64,000 nucleotides of DNA from Deltaproteobacteria bacterium. Its GTDB lineage: Bacteria; Desulfobacterota; DSM-4660; Desulfatiglandales; Desulfatiglandaceae. Both the position numbers and the translations under genes were made by a program. Under the pieces are notes generated by a model. It searched no databases. It worked only from the letters and a program-made list of their open reading frames with translations, and had not been told where the DNA came from. This document shows, piece by piece, positions 51,540 to 61,712 of the stretch. Numbering within the stretch: the stretch's first letter is position 1; each line of letters opens with the position of its first letter. The stretch is taken from assembly GCA_021737785.1 (NCBI GenBank), contig JAIPDI010000012.1, positions 1 through 64,000 of the forward strand, in the 5' to 3' direction.

Positions 51540-54500
51540 ATGGATTTTTCTGACATGTTAGAAGGAATTTCGGACAAGGACCTAACCGGTCCATTGCAGG
51601 AGCCACCGGCCCAAGGCCCGAAAACGGAATCGGAGGGCTGTTCGGATGAACTTCCTCTGGTGAGTATCGTCGTTCGCAGCATGGGTCGCTTAACACTCGA
51701 TGAAGCCCTTGAGTCGCTTGCTTTGCAGGCCTATCCGAATATCGAGGTGGTTGTGGTCAATGCCAGGGGCGGGGAGCACCGTGCACTCGGAGATCGATGC
51801 GGGCGGTTCCAGTTGCGCCTTGTCAATCAGGATGGCCCTCCTCTGCCCCGCTCAAAGGCGGCCAATCTTGGCCTGTCTGAGTGCAAAGGCCATTACCTCG
51901 GCCTACTTGATGACGATGACGAGATCACTCCGGACCACATCAAGGGCCTTGTGGACGCGTTACAGAATGAGGCAGACGAGATCGTTGGTTATTCTGCCGC
52001 AAGAAGTTCAAGCAGGACAGATGCAGATTGCGATCACATAAAGAACTTTTCCGATCCGAACGTGACTTTTTCCAAGCTGGTGCTGGGCAACGTTCTCCCG
52101 ATCCATTCGGTTCTTTTTCCCTCATCCCTCCTCAAGAGAGGAATTTGCTTCGACGAAAATTTCGACTGTTATGAGGACTGGGATTTTTGGCTCCAAATGG
52201 CCCGTGTCGCCCCTTTGAAGTTTGTCAATCAGGTGACGGCAATCTATTATGTGGGAGGTGGTTCCGGAGTTTCACCGATGCAACCTAATGAGCAGACCGT
52301 ATTAGAGGCAAGAAACGCTGTCTTTGCGAAATGGGTCCGGTTGCTCACGCCCGAAGAAATGCGGGCCATTGCAGATTCTTATCACCAGACCCTTTACGAC
52401 ATGCTTTCACGGTGTCATTACCTGGAAAGTGAGCTGCAGGAGAATCGGCTTCAGTTGGAGGATGCCCTTCGAAAAGTCGATTTGTATGACCGGACCTCTC
52501 ATAATATGCTGACTCAATGTAGTTACCTGGAGAGTGAGCTACAGAAGAATCGACTTCAGTTAGAGGATGCCCTTCGAAAAATTGAGGAGGACAAGATACA
52601 AAGGATGACGGCTGAAAGAATGCATGATGCGGCGGTTGCCCAGTTGCAATGGCACATCGACAGCCTTTATAGTTCCCGGTCATGGAGGTTGACCAGGCCG
52701 ATTCGGTGGTGCGTCAAGGTTGCTCGCGACGCCCGGCTATTATTGCATAGAACGCTCAAGGCGGTCTATTCCCGGTTGCCGTTGACCCTAAATCAGCGGT
52801 CGGCGATTCGCTCTCACTATTTCCGCTCGCGTGCCGTGAGCAGGAGTGCAGGGGAGAGGACAGCCCCAGTTTCGATCACGGTCTCTCCCTACACAAAGCG
52901 GGCAATGGAAACAGCGCCAATCCGTATTCTGATGATTGAAAGATGGGTTCCACGACCTAACCAGGATGCCGGCTCAACGATGATCTATAATTTCATGCGA
53001 ATCTTGCGCCGGATGGGGCATGCCTTGAGTTTCGCACCCTTTGATCTGGTTTATGATCCAGAATATACCCCTGACATAATGAAATTGGGGATCGAATGCC
53101 TTCACGCTCCGGATGTCAGATCAATCGCGGATCACTTAGTTGCGGCAGGAAGCACGTATGATGTTATCATCGCCTGCCGTCCTGATCACACAGAGGCGCT
53201 CTTGCCGCTCTTCAAGGCCTATTGTCCACAAGCCCGATTGCTATATGAAACCATTGACCTGCATTTTATGCGCGAAGCGCGGCAAGCTGAGGTTGAACGG
53301 AATTCGGAACTACTCAGGCTTTCCAAATGGCGCAAGGCCCAGGAGCTGCGCATTGCGGCAGCAGCCGATTGCACGATCGTTGTGAGTGAACAGGAGCGTC
53401 AGGTCCTTTGCCAAGAGAATCCGGATTTATACGTTGAGGTGATTCCGGTTATTGGAGAGATATATGGCTGTCAAGCAAGCTACGACCAGCGGGCCGATCT
53501 GGTTTTTATCGGGGGTTACGAGCATCGTCCCAATGTGGATGCTGTTATATATTTTGTAGAAGAAATTCTGCCACTGATTGTCGGATGCCTTCCGAAAATA
53601 AGGTTCCTCCTCGTCGGGAGTCATCCGCCGAAAGAGATTCTTGATCTGGCTTGCAAGCATGTCATCATCCAGGGATTTGTCCCCGACATCACTGAATTGA
53701 TGAACCGCGTGCGGGTCTCTGTCAACCCGTTGCGTTTTGGAGCAGGGGTAAAGGGAAAGATGATTACGAGCATGTCCTACGGTGTACCCTGTGTTGGGAC
53801 TTCGGTAGCGGTTGAGGGGATGGAAGTTGTCCCGGGTGTGCAGGCGTTGGTGGCAGACGACCCCCGGGCATTTGCCGATGAAGTTATACGTCTCTACACG
53901 GACCGGCAACTCTGGGAAAAGGTGTCCGCAGAAGGGTTGGCATTTGTAAGCAAGCGTTTTTCCATGGATGTTGCGGAGGAGGCTTTTAAACGTATTTTTG
54001 ACAGCCTACGTCTCGAGGGGTCGCGTGGTCTGCAGTTAATCCGAGCTGTCTCCCATGATACATACCTGAGACACCGGTCGGAGCAGGAACTGGAGCGCCG
54101 GCACGCGATTGAGCAGGCCTATGTCCGGAACACTGGTCAAGTATGCACCAAAGGCTTTTGCTTTGTCTGTAATCGCGAGGTAACGTTTTCTACCGACCTT
54201 TCCTTCAGCTTTACCTTTCCCGATGGCAGTGTCGTTCCCAATTGGCGGGAACGGATTGTTTGTCCGTACTGCCGGCTGAATAACCGCATGCGGGCGGCAA
54301 TCCATCTTTTTCACCTGCTGTGCCATCCGACCCCGGAGATCCGTTTATACCTTACTGAACAGACCACCCAATTATTCAGATGGTATGAAAACGCCTACAA
54401 AAATGTCACAGGAAGTGAATTCCTTGGGAATTCCATCCCACTGGGGGAAACAAACAAAGATGGAATTCTAAATGAAAATCTTACGGCGCTCACCTTTGCC

Positions 54501-54878
54501 GACGATTGCTTTGATGCGATTCTCTCTTTTGACGTTCTTGAGCATATTCCGAATTATCAAAGAGCCTTGCGAGAGTGTCGGCGTTGTTTGAGAGCCGGGG
54601 GCTCGTTGTTTTTCAGTGTGCCGTTTGACCTGGGCGCCCAACACCATCTGGTGCGGGCTGAAATAGACGCAGAAGGGGAGGTGCGGCATTTGCTGCCCCC
54701 GGAATATCATGGAGACCCTATCAATTCAGATGGCTGCCTGTGCTATTACCACTTCGGCTGGGACCTGCTGGATGAACTGCGGGATCTGGGTTTCCGAGAT
54801 GCATCGGCGTACCTCTATTGGTCTGATCGCTTCGGCTATCTGGGCGGAGAACAACTCGTTTTCAGAGCGGTAAAATAG
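51540..54878 (+). CDS. 1112-residue fusion: GT2, coiled-coil repeat, GT4, zinc-ribbon methyltransferase
   Basis: Four parts. GT-A about 40-265 (LVSIVVRSMGRLTL, GLLDDDDEITPDH, YEDWDFWLQMA). A coiled coil about 285-360 with two 35-residue repeats (YLESELQENRLQLEDALRK), leading to an SLYSSRSWRLTRPIRW motif. GT-B about 460-840 (IRILMIERWVPRPNQDAG, GGYEHRPNVDAV, VSVNPLRFGAGVKGKM). Methyltransferase about 865-1112 with CFVC (near 873) and CPYC (near 906) metal pairs, ILSFDVLEHIPNYQRALREC and SVPFDLG. A single enzyme that adds two sugars and methylates would be an all-in-one assembly module. Confidence 0.88.
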   Translation: MDFSDMLEGISDKDLTGPLQEPPAQGPKTESEGCSDELPLVSIVVRSMGRLTLDEALESLALQAYPNIEVVVVNARGGEHRALGDRCGRFQLRLVNQDGPPLPRSKAANLGLSECKGHYLGLLDDDDEITPDHIKGLVDALQNEADEIVGYSAARSSSRTDADCDHIKNFSDPNVTFSKLVLGNVLPIHSVLFPSSLLKRGICFDENFDCYEDWDFWLQMARVAPLKFVNQVTAIYYVGGGSGVSPMQPNEQTVLEARNAVFAKWVRLLTPEEMRAIADSYHQTLYDMLSRCHYLESELQENRLQLEDALRKVDLYDRTSHNMLTQCSYLESELQKNRLQLEDALRKIEEDKIQRMTAERMHDAAVAQLQWHIDSLYSSRSWRLTRPIRWCVKVARDARLLLHRTLKAVYSRLPLTLNQRSAIRSHYFRSRAVSRSAGERTAPVSITVSPYTKRAMETAPIRILMIERWVPRPNQDAGSTMIYNFMRILRRMGHALSFAPFDLVYDPEYTPDIMKLGIECLHAPDVRSIADHLVAAGSTYDVIIACRPDHTEALLPLFKAYCPQARLLYETIDLHFMREARQAEVERNSELLRLSKWRKAQELRIAAAADCTIVVSEQERQVLCQENPDLYVEVIPVIGEIYGCQASYDQRADLVFIGGYEHRPNVDAVIYFVEEILPLIVGCLPKIRFLLVGSHPPKEILDLACKHVIIQGFVPDITELMNRVRVSVNPLRFGAGVKGKMITSMSYGVPCVGTSVAVEGMEVVPGVQALVADDPRAFADEVIRLYTDRQLWEKVSAEGLAFVSKRFSMDVAEEAFKRIFDSLRLEGSRGLQLIRAVSHDTYLRHRSEQELERRHAIEQAYVRNTGQVCTKGFCFVCNREVTFSTDLSFSFTFPDGSVVPNWRERIVCPYCRLNNRMRAAIHLFHLLCHPTPEIRLYLTEQTTQLFRWYENAYKNVTGSEFLGNSIPLGETNKDGILNENLTALTFADDCFDAILSFDVLEHIPNYQRALRECRRCLRAGGSLFFSVPFDLGAQHHLVRAEIDAEGEVRHLLPPEYHGDPINSDGCLCYYHFGWDLLDELRDLGFRDASAYLYWSDRFGYLGGEQLVFRAVK
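52391..52580 (+). repeat. Two-copy tandem repeat of 105 bp inside the 1112-residue fusion gene
   Basis: Identical or near-identical 45-bp blocks (for example GATGCCCTTCGAAAA at 52461 and 52566) repeat with period 105 bp, encoding 35 residues of coiled coil each. Length changes would alter coiled-coil length in steps of 35 residues. Confidence 0.75.
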
Positions 54879-54940
54879 GCCCTTCCCAAAAGAGCCACTT
54901 TTGGGATTCACACGAAACCAAGAACCTCGCAAAGGAAAAA

Positions 54941-55063
54941 ATGTTGTTGTTTTTAAATAACCATGAACCGTTACAGCGATACCCCTACTGGCTTACTACC
55001 AATTTGCACATGACTGAAGTGTTACGAAAATCAAGACGGGGGCAAAAAGGGAGCGGCCCGTGA
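54941..55063 (+). CDS. Possible 40-residue peptide coupled to the next GT2 gene
   Basis: ATG 54941 with AAGGA four bases upstream; reads MLLFLNNHEPLQRYPYWLTT and more, to a TGA at 55061-55063. Its end overlaps the GTG start at 55060 as GTGA, a typical coupling signature. The sequence is protein-like but short and I recognise no family. It could be a leader peptide or a fragment of a lost glycosyltransferase. Confidence 0.3.
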   Translation: MLLFLNNHEPLQRYPYWLTTNLHMTEVLRKSRRGQKGSGP

Positions 55064-55968
55064 AGGATTCCAATGAGCAGCCGACGATTTCGGTCGTGAT
55101 TCCGTTGTATAACCACGAAAAATATATCGATGCGGCCCTTGACAGTGTCTTCGCACAGACGGTATCGCCCATGGAGGTCATTGTCGTCGATGATGGTTCT
55201 ACCGACAATTCCTGGCAAAAAGTTCGGCTGCGTGCTCATGAAGATTCGCGGATCATCGCATGGTCTCAGCCGAACCAGGGCGCGCACTTTACGATTAATT
55301 CCGGTATCAGGCGTGCCACTGGAGAGTATATCAGCATTCTGAACTCAGATGACTGCTACCTTCCGGAGCGGTTTGGTGCGTGCCTCGATGGGTTGGCTGC
55401 CCACCCTGAAGCGGATGCTGTCTGTACCGCACTGAGTTTTTTCGACGGCAGAGGCGCTGTACGACGCAATAAATGGTATCAGGAGGCAGTGGGTTTTTAT
55501 CGGAAGTGCAATGATTTAGCGCTTGCCCTGATCAACGGCAATTTTCTGATGACGACCTCCAACCTGTTTATCCGCCGTGAGGTTTTCTCTAAAATCGGAA
55601 TGTTTTCCAATCTGCGATATGCTCACGACCTGGACTTTTTTTTGCGGCTGATCGGGAATGGCAGACAAATCGTCTGGCTTGATCAGCCATTGCTGATATA
55701 TCGCATGCACGATGCCAACACCATTAATGAGAACCTGATGAAGGTAAAAATCGAGTGGGCCGCGGTGGCTGCTTGCTTTGTTTCGAATCAGGCCCAGACA
55801 TATGACTGGACGTTTTTCAGACGTTTGGCGGAAATTGCCGACAGACATGATCTGACCCGGTTGCTCTTTTTCTTTTTCCTGCAATTTCAAAGGGGCGGAA
55901 CGGTTTCGCCTGAGAGCTGCCTGGGGGATTCCGGGTTCATGGAGTTCATGAATGGTGTCGTGCGATGA
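55060..55968 (+). CDS. GT2 family glycosyltransferase
   Basis: 302 residues from GTG 55060. GT-A: TISVVIPLYNHEKYIDAAL, VVDDGSTDNS, NQGAHFTINSGIRRATGEY, ILNSDDCYLPERF (metal site) and YAHDLDFFLRLIG. Normal length for a compact GT2. Overlaps the following GT4 gene by 4 nt (ATGA). Confidence 0.9.
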   Translation: MKDSNEQPTISVVIPLYNHEKYIDAALDSVFAQTVSPMEVIVVDDGSTDNSWQKVRLRAHEDSRIIAWSQPNQGAHFTINSGIRRATGEYISILNSDDCYLPERFGACLDGLAAHPEADAVCTALSFFDGRGAVRRNKWYQEAVGFYRKCNDLALALINGNFLMTTSNLFIRREVFSKIGMFSNLRYAHDLDFFLRLIGNGRQIVWLDQPLLIYRMHDANTINENLMKVKIEWAAVAACFVSNQAQTYDWTFFRRLAEIADRHDLTRLLFFFFLQFQRGGTVSPESCLGDSGFMEFMNGVVR

Positions 55969-57221
55969 AGATTCAAGCGCTCAGCAATCTGTATCCCCCC
56001 AATGTTGTCGGGGGTTATGAAGAGCTTTGTTTCCATGTGATGCAAAACCTGGTGGAACGAGGACACCAGGTGACGGTATTGACCAGCAATTATGGGGACA
56101 GGCATGCCAGTTACCCCGGCCAAAAGATCATCAGGACATTGAAGCTTCTGGCAGCACCCGAAAACATCTATGCCCCCTTCATGGCAGATGCAACAGAGCG
56201 TGATGCGATCAACCGGAAAAATATCGATGTCCTAAAGGAAGCGCTTTCCATTGAAAGGCCCGACATTGTCTTTATCTGGAATCTCCATTTTCTGGCGCCT
56301 TCCTTTTTAAGGGCGATTGAGCAGGCGAATGAGCCATCGGTCTATCTGTTGACCGACAACTGGCTGGCCGTGTTTCATAATCCGGATTTTGTTGCAGACT
56401 ATTTTGCCAGGCAGGTCCAGGCACCGGCGGGCGGGATAATGAGATTCCTGAAATCGCAAGTCAGGCAGTTGCTTTGGCGGCAGAAGCAACAAAGAAAGAT
56501 TGCCGGTTTGGCGCTCTTTCCCAGTCGCTTTATGCAGGCGCTGTATCAACAGGCAGGGCTCGGTTTCGAACGATATGCCATTGTTCATCACGGCATACTC
56601 CCTTCTGCATCGGCCTTGTCTATTACCGGGGATCGAAACCGACTGATCAATGGGGAGGAGTTGAGATTGCTGGTTGCCGGTCGGATGGTTGAGATCAAAG
56701 GCGTGCACACGGCTATTGAGGCCATGCCCCAAATTACACGAGCATTCCCGCAGTTGCGCGTCAGGTTGAAGATCGTCGGCGATGACCGCGACAAGGCCTA
56801 CAAGGAAAAAATCCTGGAACTCATTAGGGCGCTGAAAATGGATGAGCAGGTCAGTTTTGTTCCTCCCGTCCATGAGGCGCTTCTGCCCCAACTTTTTCAA
56901 CAGAGTGATATTTATCTGTTCCCCTCTTTGTACGAGCCCTTTTCCCTGACCCTCATCCATGCCCTGCGCAGCGGCATTCCTACGGTTGCCTCAAAAGCGG
57001 GTGGTACACCCGAGATCGTCCGGCATGGAAGAACAGGCATGCTTTTTGATCCGGCAGATGCAGGGGATCTTGCGAGGCAAGTGATCTGCCTGGTCAAAAA
57101 CCCCGTGCTGCGTGAGAGGGTGTCCCAGCAGGCGCGAGATTGCGCGAGTCAATTTACATTCGAAAAGATGGTGGATCATGTCGAAGCCCATCTGTTGTCC
57201 ACCTACCAGGGGCAATCATGA
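55965..57221 (+). CDS. GT4 family glycosyltransferase
   Basis: 418 residues. GT-B: MKIQALSNLYPPNVVGGYEEL, a VAGRMVEIKGVHTAIEAM (about 232-250) donor-domain start, and FPSLYEPFSLTLIHALRSGIPTVASKAGGTPEIV (about 322-355). Start overlaps the preceding GT2 stop; its own stop overlaps the epimerase start (ATGA). Part of one coupled operon. Confidence 0.9.
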   Translation: MKIQALSNLYPPNVVGGYEELCFHVMQNLVERGHQVTVLTSNYGDRHASYPGQKIIRTLKLLAAPENIYAPFMADATERDAINRKNIDVLKEALSIERPDIVFIWNLHFLAPSFLRAIEQANEPSVYLLTDNWLAVFHNPDFVADYFARQVQAPAGGIMRFLKSQVRQLLWRQKQQRKIAGLALFPSRFMQALYQQAGLGFERYAIVHHGILPSASALSITGDRNRLINGEELRLLVAGRMVEIKGVHTAIEAMPQITRAFPQLRVRLKIVGDDRDKAYKEKILELIRALKMDEQVSFVPPVHEALLPQLFQQSDIYLFPSLYEPFSLTLIHALRSGIPTVASKAGGTPEIVRHGRTGMLFDPADAGDLARQVICLVKNPVLRERVSQQARDCASQFTFEKMVDHVEAHLLSTYQGQS

Positions 57222-58144
57222 ACTGCCTCGTTCTGGGAGGGGCCGGTTTCATCGGCAGGCATTTATGCGCCACCCTGTCAGCAGCCGGGCATCGGGTGCG
57301 TGCATTCGATCTCCCGCCAAAGGGTTCGGCCCAGAAATGGCCGGTCGTCGGAGGCGTTGACTGGGTCCCGGGCAATTTCACAAAAGCCGGCAGCCTGGAC
57401 GGATTGCTCGATGATGTCGAGGTGGTCTTTCATCTTATCGGTACAACACTTCCGGCCACCTCCAATGAGGACATGATGCATGATCTGCAAAGCAATGTGG
57501 CCGCCACATTGCGGTTGCTCGATTTGATTGTTTCTCAAACTAAGCCCCCTCGGGTGATTTTCATTTCTTCGGGCGGAACTGTCTATGGTATTCCCAGAAC
57601 GACGCCGATTACCGAAGACCATCCGACCAACCCCATTTGTGCGTATGGGGTCAGCAAACTGACGATTGAAAAATATCTATGTGTTTATAATCACTTATAT
57701 GATCTTGAGTATTGTATACTTCGCTTATCAAACGTGTACGGGACCAATCAATCCTTGACCCGTAACCAGGGGGTTATCCCTATTTTTCTTTTTAGGGCGT
57801 TGAATCGGTTGCCACTTAAGCTATGGGGGGACGGCAATGTTGTGCGGGATTATCTGTACATCGGGGATCTTTGTGAAGCCTTGCTGGCAACCATGGAATA
57901 CAGAGGACCGGAGCGCATATTCAATATCGGCAGCGGCCAGGGGCATAGCCTCAATAATCTGATCCAGATCATCAGTAAGACGGTCGGACATGATGTTGAG
58001 TGCGTCAGTCTACCGGGCCGGGTTTGGGATGTTCCCCAGAATATCCTTGACCCAGGCCAGGCAAACCGGGAGTTGGGTTGGAGTGCTAAGACCCCTCTGG
58101 CCAAGGGGATTGCAAGCCTGTTGCCCTGGTTGAAAAGCCTGTAA
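57218..58144 (+). CDS. NAD-dependent nucleotide-sugar epimerase/dehydratase
   Basis: 308-residue extended SDR. MNCLVLGGAGFIGRHLCATL supplies the Gly-x-x-Gly-x-x-Gly NAD loop at 7-13. SSGGTVYG near 125-132, with catalytic Tyr in CAYGVSKLTIEKY, and YLYIGDLCEALLATM and FNIGSGQG follow. Resembles GalE-type UDP-glucose 4-epimerases; exact sugar unknown. ATG 57218 overlaps the GT4 stop. Confidence 0.9.
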   Translation: MNCLVLGGAGFIGRHLCATLSAAGHRVRAFDLPPKGSAQKWPVVGGVDWVPGNFTKAGSLDGLLDDVEVVFHLIGTTLPATSNEDMMHDLQSNVAATLRLLDLIVSQTKPPRVIFISSGGTVYGIPRTTPITEDHPTNPICAYGVSKLTIEKYLCVYNHLYDLEYCILRLSNVYGTNQSLTRNQGVIPIFLFRALNRLPLKLWGDGNVVRDYLYIGDLCEALLATMEYRGPERIFNIGSGQGHSLNNLIQIISKTVGHDVECVSLPGRVWDVPQNILDPGQANRELGWSAKTPLAKGIASLLPWLKSL

Positions 58145-58334
58145 GCCTGGATAAGCCTACTTTTTATGAACCTGTTCCACCCGGAAAAAGCGGAATCCAG
58201 AAATCTTCACACAATCTCGGCAGGCATCACAAGGGTTTTCTGTAATGGTTCAACAGTTGAGGGGTTGAAAGATATCCTGCGCGGTTTTGTGTGATGCCCG
58301 GAATCTCCGGTGAGGACTTGCCGAACTCGTACTG

Positions 58335-59249
58335 CTACAACCGTGTCCTGGGACATCTCCCCATCCTTCCGGTGAACGCATGGTGGATTCCAAAGGTCAT
58401 GGCCTTTATTTTGCTGCATTTGTTTTTTTCATACAGAAAGATAGAGAGGACCTCGTGGCTCAGCCTTGCGGTCATGAGGACGGCGTAGAGAGGATAAGAC
58501 CGGAAATAGTCAAGGGTGGTTCGGATGCCGTTTCTAAAGATGTAATATCTTCGAACGGGCGCATGATGGTTGGGTTTGATGGTCAGGCCCAAGAGTCGTT
58601 TAACAGAGCGGCGACCCACGGCATGGTCCAGTATGAGGTCGCAATTGACAGCGATTGAATATCCCAACAGGCCGGCCCTCAGACAATATTCATTATCTAC
58701 GAAGTCGATGAAATAGTCTTCCCGAAAAGGACCGATCCTATTGTAAACCGATAAGGTGATGAGCATCCCGGAGGTGATTGCGATCAACGCGGAATTGTCG
58801 GCCATGGCCGGCATATCCCTGCAGGTGACGTGTCTTAAAGAAAGACGGCCGATGAGGGGGAAGGTTGCGAAGGTCTTGCTGTTTCTGTCATAAAAATTCG
58901 GGACATAGAATGCATACCGCGGAGAGGCATTATCGGCCTTTGATTTGAATTTCATCATGGTTTGAAAGTATTGACTGGAGGGTCGCGAATCCTGATCAAA
59001 GAGAAATATATTTTCGATCCCCTGTTTCGCAGCCAGTCCCATTCCCGTATTGAGCCCCGAGGCCAGACCCATATTTGCCGCACAATTCCACACCGTGAGA
59101 TTGGACCGGGGTGGAAACCTTTCCATTTCCGGTCGCGGTGTGTTATCAATCACAATCACCGTGTCGCACAGATCGCAAAGGCGTTCAAGATTCCCAAGCG
59201 CATCTTGGTCCGGGAAATACGTAACAATAATGGCGGCATGCATAGGCAT
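58335..59249 (-). CDS. GT2 rhamnosyltransferase-like glycosyltransferase
   Basis: 304 residues, minus strand. GT-A: MHAAIIVTYFPDQDALGNL, VIVIDNTPRPE, NMGLASGLNTGM, LFDQDSRPS (metal site), FVDNEYCLRAGLLGY and YYIFRNGIRTTL, all typical of rhamnosyltransferases. Start taken as ATG 59249; ATG 59243 is equally possible, and a longer frame to 59303 adds non-family residues. A decayed paralogue lies at 51345-51440. Confidence 0.87.
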   Translation of the reverse strand: MPMHAAIIVTYFPDQDALGNLERLCDLCDTVIVIDNTPRPEMERFPPRSNLTVWNCAANMGLASGLNTGMGLAAKQGIENIFLFDQDSRPSSQYFQTMMKFKSKADNASPRYAFYVPNFYDRNSKTFATFPLIGRLSLRHVTCRDMPAMADNSALIAITSGMLITLSVYNRIGPFREDYFIDFVDNEYCLRAGLLGYSIAVNCDLILDHAVGRRSVKRLLGLTIKPNHHAPVRRYYIFRNGIRTTLDYFRSYPLYAVLMTARLSHEVLSIFLYEKNKCSKIKAMTFGIHHAFTGRMGRCPRTRL

Positions 59250-59451
59250 AAAGGATATGATTGTCGATGTATGATTGTTGATTGAATAACGCCTTGAAAG
59301 CAAAAGGGTACATTGCCGGAATCACAAAAACTTTCTTTTGAACACCACAGAGGCTCTACGCAAAGCGTATGAAATCCATCCTGTATTTAAACATAAGCCA
59401 AAGTCAGATGAATGTCAAAGCCCCGATAATTCTCTGCCATGGTGCTGATCA

Positions 59452-61611
59452 ATGAAATCAATCGATATTATCATCGTCAACTACAACAGCACCGATCACC
59501 TGTTGCGCTGTCTCAAATCCATCTTTGATAAGGCCCGTGGCCTTGCCCTGGAGGTGTGGGTCCAGGACAACCATTCAAGGGATGACGTGGACCGGGTCAG
59601 CAGGGCGTTCCCACAGGTGAGGTTGACGAAGAACGACCGCAATTTGGGATTTGCCAGGGCCGTTAATCAGGCGCTCAATGAGAGTTTTTCCCCTTATATA
59701 TTGATATTGAACCCCGACACCCTTGTAAATGAAGGATTTTTTGAGAACGCCGTGGCGTACATGGAAAGCCATGGCGAAACAGGGGTCATGGGACCCAGGA
59801 TTTTGGACCTCGATGGCGCCATCCAGGGATCGGCGCGGTTGTTTCCGAATCTGATGACCGCATTGTTCGGCCGAAAGTCCATCCTTACCAAGATGTTTCC
59901 CAACAATCCGGTTACCCGGGAAAACATCCTGACAGGAAGATCAGACGGCATCACCCCCATGGAAGTGGACTGGGTCTCCGGGGCCTGCATGCTGGTGAGG
60001 AGACAGGCCATAGACGATGTGGGCGTTATGGACGCCCGTTTTTTTATGTACTGGGAGGATGCGGACTGGTGCAGGCGGATGTGGCTGGGGGGATGGCGCG
60101 TGGTTTATTTTCCCCGGCCTTCTGTTGTTCATTATGTAGGGGTGAGCAGTGGAAAAAATGCGGTGCGTTCTGTTGTTGAGTTTCACAGGAGTATTTATCG
60201 TCTTTTTAAAAAACATTCCCGAAAACCCGATTTATTCTTAACCCCGGTGGTCTATTGGGGGCTTGTCTATCGTCTTCTATTCGTTCTGGCGTTTCAATCT
60301 GTGGGCAGACTGTTTCAGCCTCCTGAAAGGCCCGCCCCTCTGGCCGGGACTGTCAGGGTGCGCAGCTCGGACGACCGGATAAAGGTGGTCCGGTTTATAG
60401 CCCGCCTCAACATAGGCGGCCCTTCCATCCACGTGCATCTCTTGACGACGGGTCTTGACGAAAACAAATTCCATTCCATCCTCGTCACCGGCAAGATTTC
60501 TCCCCAGGAAGGGGATATGAGCTATCTCTTTGATGAGCCTTCACGGTCAACAAAACCGATCATCATCAGGGAATTTCAGAGAGAAATAAGCCCGGCCATG
60601 GATTTGAAGGCGTTTTTCCAAATCCTCAGGATTCTTCGTCAGGAAGATCCCCACATCGTCCATACCCACACGGCCAAGGCCGGAACAAGCGCCCGGATTG
60701 CTGCCATCCTGTACAATTTTTTCAGGGGGAAGAACATCCAGATGGTGCACACCTTTCATGGACATGTGTTTGAGGGGTATTTCAGCCCCACAACATCGCT
60801 CATGTTCATCTGGATCGAACGGCTCCTGGCCAGGTGGACCGATGTGGTTGTGTCCATCAGCAAGACACAGAAACAGGACCTTTCAGAAAAATTCCGGATT
60901 GCCCCGGCCGGCAAGATCAAGACCATTCCACTGGGCTTTGATTTAAGACCATTCCTAAACAGTAACGCAGTGAAGGGTCATTTCAGGTCAAGCCTCGGGA
61001 TAAGCGATGATGCGTTTCTGGTCGGCATCGTCGGCCGGCTGGTGCCGGTAAAACGGCATGAACTGTTTTTCGAAGCAGCCGGGATTTTTCTCAAGGATCA
61101 TCCCGGCATCAAGGTGCACTTTGTGGTGGTGGGCGACGGTGAACTGAGGAAACCGCTGGAGAGGCATGTCAAGCGAAAAGGGCTTTCCGAATATGTCCGA
61201 TTTTGCGGCTGGCGCCGGGATCTCCCCGAGGTCTATGCCGGCCTGGATATCCTGGGACTGACCTCGGTGAATGAGGGAACCCCGGTTTCCATCATCGAGG
61301 CCATGGCCGCCTCCACCCCGGTGATCGCCACCGACGCGGGTGGCGTGTCTGATCTCTTGGGACCGACAGATGGTCACCCCGCACCCGGAGATTTTGCCGT
61401 CTGCACCAGGGGTATCCTGTGCCGGAAAGAAGATGCCGCAGGATTTGCCAAGGGACTGGCATACCTGGCTGATATGGATGCCGGCAAGAGAGAGGCCCTG
61501 GTCAGAGAGTCACGGACCTTTGTGCAACAGCGGTTTTCGGAGGGGCGGCTGCTGAAGGATATTGAAACGCTGTATCTGGAATTAATTCAGGGAAGGCGCT
61601 GCCGGAAATGA
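59452..61611 (+). CDS. GT2-GT4 fusion glycosyltransferase
   Basis: 719 residues. GT-A about 1-250: DIIIVNYNSTDHLL, NLGFARAVNQAL, ILNPDTLVNEGF, WVSGACMLVRR, YWEDADWCRRMWLGGW. A hydrophobic helix pair about 262-290 (LFLTPVVYWGLVYRLLFVLAF). GT-B about 325-719: VVRFIARLNIGGPSIHVHLL, VGRLVPVKRHELFFEAAGIF, SVNEGTPVSIIEAMAASTPVIATDAGG. Likely adds two sugars in order at the membrane. Confidence 0.9.
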   Translation: MKSIDIIIVNYNSTDHLLRCLKSIFDKARGLALEVWVQDNHSRDDVDRVSRAFPQVRLTKNDRNLGFARAVNQALNESFSPYILILNPDTLVNEGFFENAVAYMESHGETGVMGPRILDLDGAIQGSARLFPNLMTALFGRKSILTKMFPNNPVTRENILTGRSDGITPMEVDWVSGACMLVRRQAIDDVGVMDARFFMYWEDADWCRRMWLGGWRVVYFPRPSVVHYVGVSSGKNAVRSVVEFHRSIYRLFKKHSRKPDLFLTPVVYWGLVYRLLFVLAFQSVGRLFQPPERPAPLAGTVRVRSSDDRIKVVRFIARLNIGGPSIHVHLLTTGLDENKFHSILVTGKISPQEGDMSYLFDEPSRSTKPIIIREFQREISPAMDLKAFFQILRILRQEDPHIVHTHTAKAGTSARIAAILYNFFRGKNIQMVHTFHGHVFEGYFSPTTSLMFIWIERLLARWTDVVVSISKTQKQDLSEKFRIAPAGKIKTIPLGFDLRPFLNSNAVKGHFRSSLGISDDAFLVGIVGRLVPVKRHELFFEAAGIFLKDHPGIKVHFVVVGDGELRKPLERHVKRKGLSEYVRFCGWRRDLPEVYAGLDILGLTSVNEGTPVSIIEAMAASTPVIATDAGGVSDLLGPTDGHPAPGDFAVCTRGILCRKEDAAGFAKGLAYLADMDAGKREALVRESRTFVQQRFSEGRLLKDIETLYLELIQGRRCRK

Positions 61612-61712
61612 AGATTCATGGGTCGAATCTGTTGTCCTGACGTTCGTCACAGAGGGCTCACTTGCGCTGCCTTAGAACAGGGTTGGCCTGCTGACCACGC
61701 CGGATCTAAAGG

